Translations under genes and position numbers: made by a program | In this document: piece after piece, positions 45,275 through 53,611 of the stretch | Layout of the letters: each line of letters begins with the position of its first letter | Position numbering within the stretch: the stretch's first letter is position 1 | NCBI GenBank assembly: GCA_025517485.1 | Contig: JAOPKB010000013.1 | Coordinates: forward strand, 115,589 to 179,588 | Direction of reading: 5' to 3' | DNA: 64,000 nucleotides | From: Natronoglomus mannanivorans | GTDB lineage: Archaea; Halobacteriota; Halobacteria; Halobacteriales; Natrialbaceae | The notes under the pieces: generated by a model | Told to the model about the DNA's origin: nothing | Seen by the model: only the letters and a program-made list of their open reading frames with translations | The model's database searches: none

Positions 45275-45996
45275 TCACTCTCGTGCCGTTCGTCGGTACG
45301 AACGAGTCTCGAGCGTCCGGTCGAGTTCGATTTCCAGCAGTTCATCGTCGATCACGAGCCGGACGGGGACACCGTCTTCCCGAGGGACCGTCTCCCAGGT
45401 CCACGAGTACGACCCGTACTCCAGCTCGAGTGACCGGTAATCGATGTCGTGATCGTGGAAGAACGCGATCGTTGGCGGGCGCGTCAGGACGTAATAGAAC
45501 GCTGGCATCCGAAACGAGACGCCACACCGCTGACAGCGTAGCCCGAACGTGACGAGCGTGGAACTCTCACAGCCGATTGCCGCGAACCAGGGGTAGTCCG
45601 AGACGCTGACCGTGTCGATGGTTGCCTCGTCGAAGTGTCCGGCACAGTGCGGACAGACGTCCCAAGTGATGGCCTCACAGTACCACAGTGTCCGTCGGTT
45701 CGCCACGCGAATAGCTCGTCGAGTTCGCGCCCCTCGGCGGCGCTGAACGAGAGCGTCATATCGAAGACGACGTCGTGATCGGGACAGGAGACGGAAAGAA
45801 CGCCACTCTCGAGGCTGTAAACGCCATCCGATGCGTTCGACTTCGATACGACTGTCGTGCGAGACGTTTCTGTCTCGACAGAAGTAAGTGAACCGTGGCT
45901 TGCGAACGTGACCGCGTTTGGAAGCCAGCTCTCGGGTGCTACAACACTCGGGGCGTTTCGACGCACGCCCCCGTATTTGGAGTGCCTGACTCTCAT
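45275..45996 (-). pseudogene. Frameshifted DUF7351 (ArsR-regulator C-terminal) remnant
   Basis: Two minus-strand frames overlap. The upstream frame encodes SDGVYSLESGVLSVSCPDHD and VVFDMTLSFSAAEGRELDEL; the downstream one, joined near 45700, encodes VCPHCAGHFDEATIDTVSVS, then LRCQRCGVSFRMPAFYYVLT and PPTIAFFHDHDIDYRSLELE. Together they match the C-terminal zinc-ribbon domain (DUF7351) of haloarchaeal ArsR-family regulators, including the two CxxC pairs. The N-terminal winged helix is missing, replaced by unrelated sequence. It is therefore both truncated and frameshifted. Confidence 0.7.
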
Positions 45997-46296
45997 GATA
46001 ATACACCCGCCAGTGGAACTCATTTCTATTGGAAAATAAGCGAAAACGAGTGATCTGGCCCTCCTCACACCGCTCTCCGCATCGACTCGAGTGTGCCGAC
46101 AAACCCCCACGACGACCAGACTGTACGCTGGCACTCAGGCTGATTTTTTCGTTGCTCGAGTCGCCGATCTCTATCCGCGTCACACGACTGTTTCTGCCAC
46201 TGCAAAAACAGAAACAGTTCCGTCGTCCCCGATATGCGACCTGTTACTGGCCGGTATCCGGCCGTTAGTAAAAGGCGTGTACTTCGACCGACCGGT
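45997..46296. other. Intergenic region before DUF389 gene
   Basis: No gene is seen in these 300 nt. A TATA-like TAGTAAAAGG (46266-46275) is centred about 27 nt before the ATG at 46297 and is the likely promoter of the DUF389 gene with a leaderless transcript. Confidence 0.45.
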
Positions 46297-47748
46297 ATGC
46301 GACTCGTACAGGTCTTCGTTCCCAGCGACGACCACGACGCGGTTCGGGAGACCCTTACGGAGATGGAGGTGGAGTTCATCTTCAGCGACGCGGACAGCCG
46401 TCGGGATGGGAGTCTGGCGAACGTTCCGGTCCCGGCGGGCGCCGTGGACACGGTCCTCGAGCGCCTGTACGACGCCGGGCTCGACGAGGACACCTACACC
46501 GTCGTCACGGAGGTCGACCGAGCGACCGTCCCGAACGCCGAGGAGCTCACGGACCGCTACGTCGAGGGGCCGAAAGGGAAGCGGGGCGCCTCGCACGCCG
46601 AGATCCGCGATCGGGCGGAGGATCTGACACCGGAGACGGCGACGTACCTCGCGTTCGCGATCGCGAGCGCGATCGTCGCGGTCGGCGGCCTCCTGCTTGA
46701 TTCCGCCATCGTCATCGTCGGCGCGATGGTGATCGCGCCCTTTGCGGGGTCGACCCTCTCGGCGAGTGCCGGGGCCGTCATCAGTGACCGGGAGATGGTC
46801 GTCGACAGCGCGACGTCGCAAGCGATGGGGCTCGTCGTCGCGTACCTCGGCGCGGTCGCGATGAGCGTGTTCTTGCGAGAGAGCGGGTTCGTGCCGTCGG
46901 CGCTGGACGTCGGTCGCGTCGGCCAGGTGGGCGCGTTCGTCACGCCGAACCTCCTGACGCTCGTCATCGCCATCGCGGCCGGGTTCGCCGGCGCGCTCGC
47001 GCTCGCGACCGACCTGCCCGTCTCTCTGGCCGGCGTCGCCGTCGCCGCGGCCATCGTCCCCGCCGCCGCCGTGGCCGGCATTGGGACGGTCTGGGGCGAG
47101 CCGCTCGTCGTCGCGGGCGCGGTCGTCTTGCTCCTGATGAACATCGTGTTCATCAACCTCACCGCGTACCTCACGCTCGTCGCGCTCGGCTATCGCTCGT
47201 CGGTCGTCCGGAGTGTCCGCGAGAACGCCGACATTTCACTTCGCTCGGGTGCCTACGCCCTCATCGTCATTCTGTTCCTCGTCGTCGTCGCGGTGACCGC
47301 CTTCGGGACCTACCAGCACCTCGTCTTCGAACAGCAGGTCAACGACGAGGTCCAGACTGTCCTCGAGGACCCCGAGTACAGCTCGCTGGACCTCGCCACC
47401 GTCGAGACCGAGTACAACGACGCGAGCGTGTTCAGCGACGAGGTCTCGGTGACGGTGACCGTCGGGCGCTCGAGCGGCCTCGAACACGAGGGCCTTGCTC
47501 GGGAACTCCGAGAGGAGATCAGTGCCGAGACGGATCGGTCCGTGCGCGTCGACGTCCGGTTCGTCGACTACCAGCGTGCGACGGCCATCGGAGACGCCGA
47601 CGCGGGAACGAGTTCGTGGTGGCCGCTCGAGGAGTGGCTGCGTTCGGCACGCGCTTCGCTCTCACAGTCGGTGCCACAGGCTGTGGCACTTCCGGCGGAC
47701 TTTGTTGACGAACGAGCCGACCCGGCGTATCCCGGTGAGTTGCCGTAG
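46297..47748 (+). CDS. DUF389 / TIGR00341 family membrane protein
   Basis: This 483-residue protein starts with a ferredoxin-like soluble domain (MRLVQVFVPSDDHDAVRETL, about 1-85), followed by six to seven transmembrane helices. The second helix region IVIVGAMVIAPFAGSTLSAS (about 140-165) is the DUF389 hallmark. The C-terminal 130 residues after the last helix (VTAFGTYQHLVFEQQVNDEV) form an extracellular or cytoplasmic alpha/beta domain. The role is not known. ATG 46297 is chosen with a TATA-like element about 27 nt upstream. Its 3' end overlaps the opposite gene's 3' end by 87 bp. Confidence 0.88.
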   Translation: MRLVQVFVPSDDHDAVRETLTEMEVEFIFSDADSRRDGSLANVPVPAGAVDTVLERLYDAGLDEDTYTVVTEVDRATVPNAEELTDRYVEGPKGKRGASHAEIRDRAEDLTPETATYLAFAIASAIVAVGGLLLDSAIVIVGAMVIAPFAGSTLSASAGAVISDREMVVDSATSQAMGLVVAYLGAVAMSVFLRESGFVPSALDVGRVGQVGAFVTPNLLTLVIAIAAGFAGALALATDLPVSLAGVAVAAAIVPAAAVAGIGTVWGEPLVVAGAVVLLLMNIVFINLTAYLTLVALGYRSSVVRSVRENADISLRSGAYALIVILFLVVVAVTAFGTYQHLVFEQQVNDEVQTVLEDPEYSSLDLATVETEYNDASVFSDEVSVTVTVGRSSGLEHEGLARELREEISAETDRSVRVDVRFVDYQRATAIGDADAGTSSWWPLEEWLRSARASLSQSVPQAVALPADFVDERADPAYPGELP

Positions 47749-48051
47749 CGCGCGGATCGACCGACCGATGCGGAGCAGTCGGAGGGGGCGAAACCAGGGG
47801 ACGACGGTGAGGACGAGAAACCAGTTCGAGCGGACGAATCCCCTCGGATCGTGCTCAGACCACCGATAGAGGAGCGCGACGTCGAGGAGGAAAACGACGA
47901 GAAGCCACTGGAGGACTGTGCGAATCGTCTCTGTGAGTGACTCGGAGGCGGCGAGTACGTCGACGACGATCGCGACGTCGACGACGAATAGGACGATCCA
48001 CACGAGCGCCACGATTTCGGCGAACGGCGGCCACCAGCGTTTGGCGTCCAT
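47662..48051 (-). CDS. Voltage-sensor/ion-channel-like membrane protein
   Basis: This 129-residue protein has three or four hydrophobic segments (FAEIVALVWIVLFVVDVAIV, VLQWLLVVFLLDVALLYRW, FLVLTVVPWFRPLRLLRIGR), the last with regularly spaced Arg (RPLRLLRIGRSIRALRQL) as in S4-like sensors. It resembles the N-terminal part of small ion-transport proteins but has no pore. Function is uncertain. The 3' end overlaps the convergent DUF389 gene. Confidence 0.65.
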   Translation of the reverse strand: MDAKRWWPPFAEIVALVWIVLFVVDVAIVVDVLAASESLTETIRTVLQWLLVVFLLDVALLYRWSEHDPRGFVRSNWFLVLTVVPWFRPLRLLRIGRSIRALRQLTGIRRVGSFVNKVRRKCHSLWHRL

Positions 48052-48170
48052 CTATTGCGTCGTAGGACGTCGCGACTCAAAACGTTGCGTCCGGCGTGGC
48101 TGACGACGCGGCCTGCCTCGGTCTCGCTGTCGACGAGAACAGGACACCGGACTGACGAGCTCCGATCCGT

Positions 48171-48923
48171 TCACAGCGCGGCCGCGAGCGCGATGACGAC
48201 CCCACCGGCGGCGATGATACTCACGATGCCGGTGACGACCGCTTTTTTGACGAATCCCCAGACGGCGACTGACCTTCCGCCACCCGTAATCCGATACTGT
48301 CCGTCCCCTGCGACCACTTTCGCGTCGACTCCAGACACGTCCGACTCCTCGAGTTGCCCACCGGAGACGTGGATGCGGTCTCCGGGTGCGATGTATCCTT
48401 CCACGTACTGCCTGCTGCGGGTCGCGTTCTGTGCGAGAACCGTCTCGAGATCGACCTCCGACTGATGCTGTGAGAGACGCAAGCGAACGTCGTTCGGGAG
48501 TGCGCTTCCGGTCCGTTCTCTGACCGATTCGTTCTCCGGCGAGATCGCCGCGCCGTCCGGATCGACGAGGATCGTGTCGTTTTCCGCTCTCTCTCCATCC
48601 CTCCCCTCGACGAGAAACGGCCGCTCGATCGATCCGGACGTCTTCGTGGTCCACGATCCCGAGGATCCGCTCTTGCGCAAGATTCGGTAGGTCGACAGGA
48701 GTGCTCGAGCACCGGAAAACGGCGCGTCGAACGTTCCGTCCGCGGCGGGTCTGGCGGTGCCGACGAACTCCCCCGTCCCCCGCCCTGCCGCCGCCTCGCC
48801 CACGGAGACCGGTTGGCTCACGGCGATTCGCAGCGCCTTCCAGAGGTAGTAGACGGTCCACGTGGTGAAGAGTACCGCCGGGATTGCGAAGACGCCGGCG
48901 ACGGCGAACTCCTCGAGGCTCAT
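48171..48923 (-). CDS. GIDE-like membrane protein
   Basis: This 250-residue protein resembles the one at 21606-22427: N-terminal transmembrane helix (FAVAGVFAIPAVLFTTWTVY), an extended domain with GEFVGTARPAADGTFDAPFS, LLSTYRILRKSG and RIHVSGGQLEESD, and a C-terminal helix (VVTGIVSIIAAGGVVIALAA). The RING finger is absent. ATG 48923 overlaps the upstream stop by 4 nt (ATGA), so it is in an operon with a frameshifted paralogue. Function unknown. Confidence 0.7.
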   Translation of the reverse strand: MSLEEFAVAGVFAIPAVLFTTWTVYYLWKALRIAVSQPVSVGEAAAGRGTGEFVGTARPAADGTFDAPFSGARALLSTYRILRKSGSSGSWTTKTSGSIERPFLVEGRDGERAENDTILVDPDGAAISPENESVRERTGSALPNDVRLRLSQHQSEVDLETVLAQNATRSRQYVEGYIAPGDRIHVSGGQLEESDVSGVDAKVVAGDGQYRITGGGRSVAVWGFVKKAVVTGIVSIIAAGGVVIALAAAL

Positions 48924-49776
48924 GGGACCACCCACCCCCACGTCCATATCCACGCCGTCGCGAACTCGATCGCGTCCGAGAGGACGAACGCCCCGGCTCC
49001 GAGGAAAAGAGCCCGAAAAGCACCGCGACGCCGCCCTGAACGAACAGCGCGACGGTCATCACGGGACCGGAGAGCGCGTGATCGGTCGCCTCTTCGATGG
49101 CCCGCTGGGTTCCGAACCTGAACGTCGACGAGTCCGCGCCATCGATTCGGGCGCGGCCGGTGTGTGCCGCCGAGTCGTCCGTCGTCTCCACGCAGTTCCC
49201 GTACACGTAGGCCGTCTCGTCGGGCTCGAGGACCGCCTCTCTGTACCGTCTGTGCTCGTCGGACCTCGACGCGAGTACGTCGGGAGACGCGGCCAGGTCG
49301 ATTCGTTCGCTCTCCTCGAATCGGGTCCGGACGTCGGCCGGCAGCGAGTCGTCCGGGCCGACGGTGTCCGTCCGCGTCACCTCGATCGTGGGGCTGGTCT
49401 CCGACGGTTCGACCAGGAGCCTGTCGACCGATCCCTCGAGAGAGAACGGGACGGACTCGTCGTACTCCGCGACCGTCATCCACGATCCGGAATCGACCCG
49501 TTGCTCGATGCGGAGTCGGTAGGCGACCGCGTCGGTTCCCGACAGCGGCGCGGTCACCGTCTCGTTCGGACCCGGACTGACCGTCCCGGTTACCGCTGTG
49601 TGGCCGCTCGAGACCGAATCGGGCGATTCCGGTGCTGGCGTCGTATCCGGGTGTGTGCCGGTGAGATACCGGATTCCGATGTATCCCTTCTGGGCACCGT
49701 AGGCCAGACTGACGGTTCCGATACTGAGAGGAACGAACGAAGCGATCGTGAGGATCACAGCGGCGCCGGTCGACAT
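48920..49776 (-). pseudogene. GIDE-like membrane protein gene with one-base frameshift
   Basis: The frame from ATG 49776 encodes a helix (MSTGAAVILTIASFVPLSIG), then VTGTVSPGPNETVTAPLSGT, YRLRIEQRVDSGSWMTVAEY and YVYGNCVETTDDSAAHTGRA, as in GIDE-like relatives. At the C-terminal helix (VALFVQGGVAVLFGLF) the frame changes: the shifted frame continues as FLGAGAFVLSDAIEFATAWI and stops at 48920 in an ATGA overlap with the next gene. One missing T in a TTTT run (minus strand; about 49005-49008) explains both. If uncorrected, the frame runs on into nonsense to 48052. Either a real mutation or a sequencing error. Confidence 0.7.
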
Positions 49777-50462
49777 GTCTCGACACCAGCCTGTTAGATC
49801 GAAAACATAAATAACTTATCCATTCCTCGTGAACGTTCGAACTGGCTCTTACTTCTGGAAACGGGCGTCGTGGCGCGACCGTCCCATCTAGTACTGCCAC
49901 GACGGCTGCTCCGCACTTCCGAACCACTCGAACGCGACCCGCTATCGACGGTCGCCTCCCGTTCCCGGCCGGTCGGTTCGTCGACTCGAGACCGTGACGC
50001 AGCTCTGACAATAAACACTACTGTCACCAATTCAACTATTGTTTTGACATATCATAGAGTGCGCTATGGCGATGTTCTCACTGCAATACAGACCCCTTAC
50101 AACCGATCCGTCACGAGTATGCCGTCGCTGGCTTCCGGAGAACACTCACAACTCTGCCATTATCACAGAGTGTGTCTCGTTTCGTACTCGAGTGGTCAGT
50201 CTCCGGTGTAACTACGACTCCCAGGTACTCCAGTGGGTGCCTTCGCGATCGAACGGGACGGTTTCGACCGATAGGGTGACGTTTATTCGAGGTTGTGAGA
50301 GGCCGATACCGAGTCCGCCAACCGAGGATTCATAGAAATATGACAGTTTCGCGCGCATGGGATTCCCTTCGAACTGATAGTAATCGGATAACAATACTCG
50401 TCGATCGATGAGTGTTCGGTACTCGCGACGGTCACGGTGACCGCACTCGCGTACACTCAACA
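49777..50462. other. Intergenic region without clear gene
   Basis: This 686-nt stretch holds no ORF that looks like a protein. AT-rich words (AAACATAAATAAC near 49801-49813) could be the promoter of the minus-strand GIDE-like gene. The 26-nt pattern TTGACATAT-N10-GCTATGG at 50044-50069 recurs at 51856-51881. Short frames at 50066-50335 (plus) and 50212-50544 (minus) lack codon bias and homology. Confidence 0.4.
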
Positions 50463-51671
50463 ATGACAGAACGAAACTCGCTCTCACGACGCGAAAGCTT
50501 GCTCGGAATCGGCGCTGCTGGAACTGTCCTCGGGGGGACGGCACTCGGTATCTCGAGCGTCATGGCCGGTGACGACGACGAGAAAGGGAAAGACAACGAG
50601 ACCGATTCTGAGGGGAAAGGTGACGACTCCAAGACGGATCAGGAGAAAGAGGAACAGAAAGCGAAAGACGAGGACGAGGACGATCAGGAGGACACTGACG
50701 GCGAGAAGAAGGGAGCGTTCGAACTCGCGCTCGTTTGCCACCGGAAGGGGAAGGCGACGTTCCGCGTCCACAACGACCTGTCCGAGGCGGCGAAGGTCAG
50801 CTGGTCGACCGACACTGCCGGTCAGACCGATGGTGACACCGACGATAACGGCGACGACGGTGAGGCCGACGAGGACTTCGATCCGGATGGTGAGACCATC
50901 GAGGACGGCGAGGAGGTCGACGACGATGGTGACGACAACGGTGACAATGGCGACACTGACACTGACAACGGCGACACCGACACCAACAACGGCGACACCG
51001 ACACCGACGACGGCTACGAAGACGGCGACTTCAGCGGCAAGGTGACGGTCCCGAAGAAGGACTCCGAAACCTTCGAGACCGACGTCGTCTCGAAGGATAC
51101 GACGGTCTCTCTCTACTACGATGGGAAGAAAGTCGCGACCGAGGACGTCGACAAGGACGTCTGCGAGAAGTCGACGATGGCGGACAAGATCGACCTCGAG
51201 GTAGTCTGTTACCGCACGCGCAAGGGCGACGACTACGACGATAACGGCGACGACGGTGACACCGACGACAACGGCGACGACGAGGGTGAAGCCGACGAGG
51301 ACTTCGACCCCGACGGTGAGACCATCGAGGACGGTGAAGAAGTCGACGACGACGATGACGACGATAACGGTGACAACGGAGACACCGACACCGACAACGG
51401 CGACGTCGACAACGGCGACGACGACACGAAGACTCGAGAGGCGAAGTTCCGCGTCCACAACGGCAACAAGAAGGAAGTCAAGGTCAACTGGATGGTCAAC
51501 GGCGACGGACAGGGTGGAAAGCTGTACCTCGACGGCAAGGAGTCGGAGTGCTTCTGGGTAACCGCCCACGACGGTCCGAAGACGACCGTGACGATCACTC
51601 ACGAGGACAAAGAGGTCGATACGAAGAAAGCCGACGCCGACGCGTGTTCGGACGACTGCGACGATACGTAG
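50463..51671 (+). CDS. Tat-exported Asp-rich two-domain protein
   Basis: This 402-residue protein starts with a twin-arginine signal (LSRRESLLGIGAAGTVLGGT), followed by an acidic spacer and two beta-rich repeats. Repeat one (about 80-245) has FELALVCHRKGKATFRVHND; repeat two (about 250-395) has DLEVVCYRTRKG and EAKFRVHNGNKKEVKVNWMV. Each repeat holds a long Asp/Gly/Asn insertion that contains EADEDFDPDGETIEDGEEVD. The DxDxDG-type spacing suggests calcium binding and a role outside the cell, but no function is known. ATG 50463 is chosen over an earlier in-frame start because the signal begins there. Confidence 0.8.
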   Translation: MTERNSLSRRESLLGIGAAGTVLGGTALGISSVMAGDDDEKGKDNETDSEGKGDDSKTDQEKEEQKAKDEDEDDQEDTDGEKKGAFELALVCHRKGKATFRVHNDLSEAAKVSWSTDTAGQTDGDTDDNGDDGEADEDFDPDGETIEDGEEVDDDGDDNGDNGDTDTDNGDTDTNNGDTDTDDGYEDGDFSGKVTVPKKDSETFETDVVSKDTTVSLYYDGKKVATEDVDKDVCEKSTMADKIDLEVVCYRTRKGDDYDDNGDDGDTDDNGDDEGEADEDFDPDGETIEDGEEVDDDDDDDNGDNGDTDTDNGDVDNGDDDTKTREAKFRVHNGNKKEVKVNWMVNGDGQGGKLYLDGKESECFWVTAHDGPKTTVTITHEDKEVDTKKADADACSDDCDDT

Positions 51672-52038
51672 TCGACCTCGGATTCGAACTCGAGTACGGG
51701 TTCGAACGAAGCTGCGCTCTCCGATTCGAGTAACCGGAGCCGATTACGAACCACCTCGCTCGTGTGTGGTGGTGGTTTCGATCCGTTCGACCAGTGATTT
51801 CGATCCGTTCATTCTTCGCTCGAGTGCGACGTAGCGTCTACAAATAGTCTCCCTATTGACATATATCTCGATCTGCTATGGTAAGATATATGTCAATAAT
51901 ACCGCGTACATACTGTTGGTTATCTATAATTTCGCGAGTCGCCCCTCCCTGATCGTCGGAGCGGTTCTCGACCTCCCAACATTTATATCGAAACTTGCAG
52001 TTCAATTCGGTACGCCAGAACGCTCTCCAGAGACACGC
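51672..52038. other. Intergenic region with inverted repeat
   Basis: These 367 nt separate two plus-strand genes. The region holds the perfect 15-bp inverted repeat described below and, downstream, an AT-rich segment (CTATAATTTCG near 51926-51936, ACATTTATATCG near 51979-51990) that probably includes the promoter of the next gene (ATG 52039). Confidence 0.45.
51854..51898. repeat. Perfect 15-bp inverted repeat, AT-rich
   Basis: TATTGACATATATCT (51854-51868) and its exact reverse complement AGATATATGTCAATA (51884-51898) flank a 15-nt spacer. Perfect arms of this length in an AT-rich patch of a GC-rich genome are not expected by chance. It could be an operator, a transcription terminator or the remains of a miniature element. 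See findings. Confidence 0.8.
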
Positions 52039-52851
52039 ATGACCGACGACACACCCTTTACCGGCGACTCGAGAGTGCTTCACCGGAGAGCTATCAGGAT
52101 CCCGCTTCCCGACGAGGCGTCTGAACTGGCGTTTCATCGGACGATGCAGACGGTGGCCGACGCACAGGAGCGGAAGGCGAAGCTGATGGCCGACCCCCAG
52201 ACGTCGGTTCTCGAGGCTTACGAACGACAACTCGAGGGGATCGCCGATAGTTTCGAACACGCACTCAGAGACGTCGTCGGTGAGGAGTACGAAACGATCG
52301 CCCACGCGTACTCGAGCGGTCGGCGAAACGACGGTCTCGCGGCGATGGCGGCGTACCTCTTCGAGGCGCTGTGGCGATTCGAGCAGATGTCTACGATCAC
52401 GGAGCGGACGTTCTTTCCGGTCGTCTTGCGGTATCCTCGCTGTGATACGGTGAACGTTCGATTCGTGAACGGGCACGTCACCGAGAACGCCGTCCTGTAC
52501 GAGTCACCGGCACACTCGACCGAGCAACTGGCGGACAGACACGAAGCGCAGTACCACAACGAGAGTCACTGGTCGCAGAAACAGGCCGCACGACAGATCG
52601 AAGCGAATGCGCAACTCGTTCGCGAGGCGTTTCCCGATCCCCAAGAGAGCGACTTCGAAGAGCGACGGTCCGGCGGGATCGTGGCCGCGTTCGGCCGGCG
52701 AGGCTCGGAGTTTTCCTCGGCGGTCGAACGTGTCGAGTCCAATCCCGACCGGTTCTCGGAGACGATCGACGAACCCGAACTGGTCGTGGAGAGCCCGGTC
52801 GCTAAACGAACCGAGCGGGAGTGGCTCCCGGACGACGCCGTCGTCCTCTGA
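52039..52851 (+). CDS. Conserved haloarchaeal protein of unknown function
   Basis: This 270-residue protein has no signal or membrane helix. It is mainly helical (about 25-115), with ASELAFHRTMQTVADAQERK and YSSGRRNDGLAAMAAYLFEA, then a beta-rich middle (TFFPVVLRYPRCDTVNVRFV) and an acidic C-terminal part. No motif was recognised. ATG 52039 is used because the upstream frame is AT-rich and unlike protein. It is 78 nt upstream of the phosphoribosyltransferase gene. Confidence 0.6.
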   Translation: MTDDTPFTGDSRVLHRRAIRIPLPDEASELAFHRTMQTVADAQERKAKLMADPQTSVLEAYERQLEGIADSFEHALRDVVGEEYETIAHAYSSGRRNDGLAAMAAYLFEALWRFEQMSTITERTFFPVVLRYPRCDTVNVRFVNGHVTENAVLYESPAHSTEQLADRHEAQYHNESHWSQKQAARQIEANAQLVREAFPDPQESDFEERRSGGIVAAFGRRGSEFSSAVERVESNPDRFSETIDEPELVVESPVAKRTEREWLPDDAVVL

Positions 52852-52928
52852 CTCTCGTGTCGATCTCTCCGGCCGCCGACCTCGAGACGGAACGAACCCC
52901 TTTTGGACCGATTCCCCCAATCGACCCC

Positions 52929-53474
52929 ATGGAGAGACTCCTCGACTCGCTCGACGAGGCGCCGATCATCGACAAAGACGGCTACGAGTACCTCGTACAC
53001 CCGATCAGCAACGGCGTGCCGATGCTCGATCCCGCCCTATTGCGGGAGGTCACCGTCGAGGTCATGAACACCGTCGATCTGGACGTCGACAAGATCGTCG
53101 CACCCGAGGCGATGGGGATTCACCTGGCGACCGCACTCTCGTTGCAGTCCGACATCCCGCTGGTCGTGATCCGCAAGCGCCCCTACGGACTCGAGGGCGA
53201 AGTGTCGTTACATCAGGAGACCGGTTATTCGGAGTCCGAGATGTACATCAACGACGTCGGGCCGGGCGACCGGGTCGTCATCGTCGACGACATGCTGTCG
53301 ACCGGCGGGACGCTAGCTGCCATCTGCCAGGCGCTCGACGACATCGGCGCCGAGATCGTCGATATCGTCGTCGTGATGCGGAAGGTGGGTGACTCCGCGC
53401 TCGACGACACCGAGTTCGAGGCGACGAGCCTCATCGACATCACCGTCGAGGACGGCGAAGTCGTCGTTCACTGA
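52929..53474 (+). CDS. hpt: Hypoxanthine/guanine phosphoribosyltransferase-like
   Basis: This 181-residue enzyme has the PRPP-binding motif VVIVDDMLSTGGTLAAICQA (about 118-137) and the upstream flexible-loop region (KRPYGLEGEVSLHQET) and HIPLVVIRKR-like core of archaeal HGPRT/adenine-type PRTases. It converts a purine base and PRPP to the nucleoside monophosphate. It lies next to an NCS2 purine/uracil permease, which suggests a purine salvage pair. ATG 52929 starts at conserved MERLLDSLDEAPII. Confidence 0.9.
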   Translation: MERLLDSLDEAPIIDKDGYEYLVHPISNGVPMLDPALLREVTVEVMNTVDLDVDKIVAPEAMGIHLATALSLQSDIPLVVIRKRPYGLEGEVSLHQETGYSESEMYINDVGPGDRVVIVDDMLSTGGTLAAICQALDDIGAEIVDIVVVMRKVGDSALDDTEFEATSLIDITVEDGEVVVH

Positions 53475-53611
53475 CGTCCTCGAGTCGGATCTCCCCGCCC
53501 GTTTTCACGCTGGTGATCCACGGGTGTGCATACATCCGCCCTGACTACGCTCGAATATGCGCGTATATACGAACACTTTTAGTATCCGATTCGTAACGTG
53601 AGGGCTATAGT

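Noticed and set aside
48052..49776. 574-residue continuous minus-strand frame read as one protein
   Set aside because: Only the first 270 residues look real; afterwards the frame is Arg/Gly/Ser nonsense across the next gene. A one-base frameshift explains it better.
50066..50544. Two small ORFs (50066-50335 plus, 50212-50544 minus) in the gap before the Asp-rich protein
   Set aside because: They overlap each other, lack haloarchaeal codon bias and show no motif or promoter spacing; neither can be supported as a gene.
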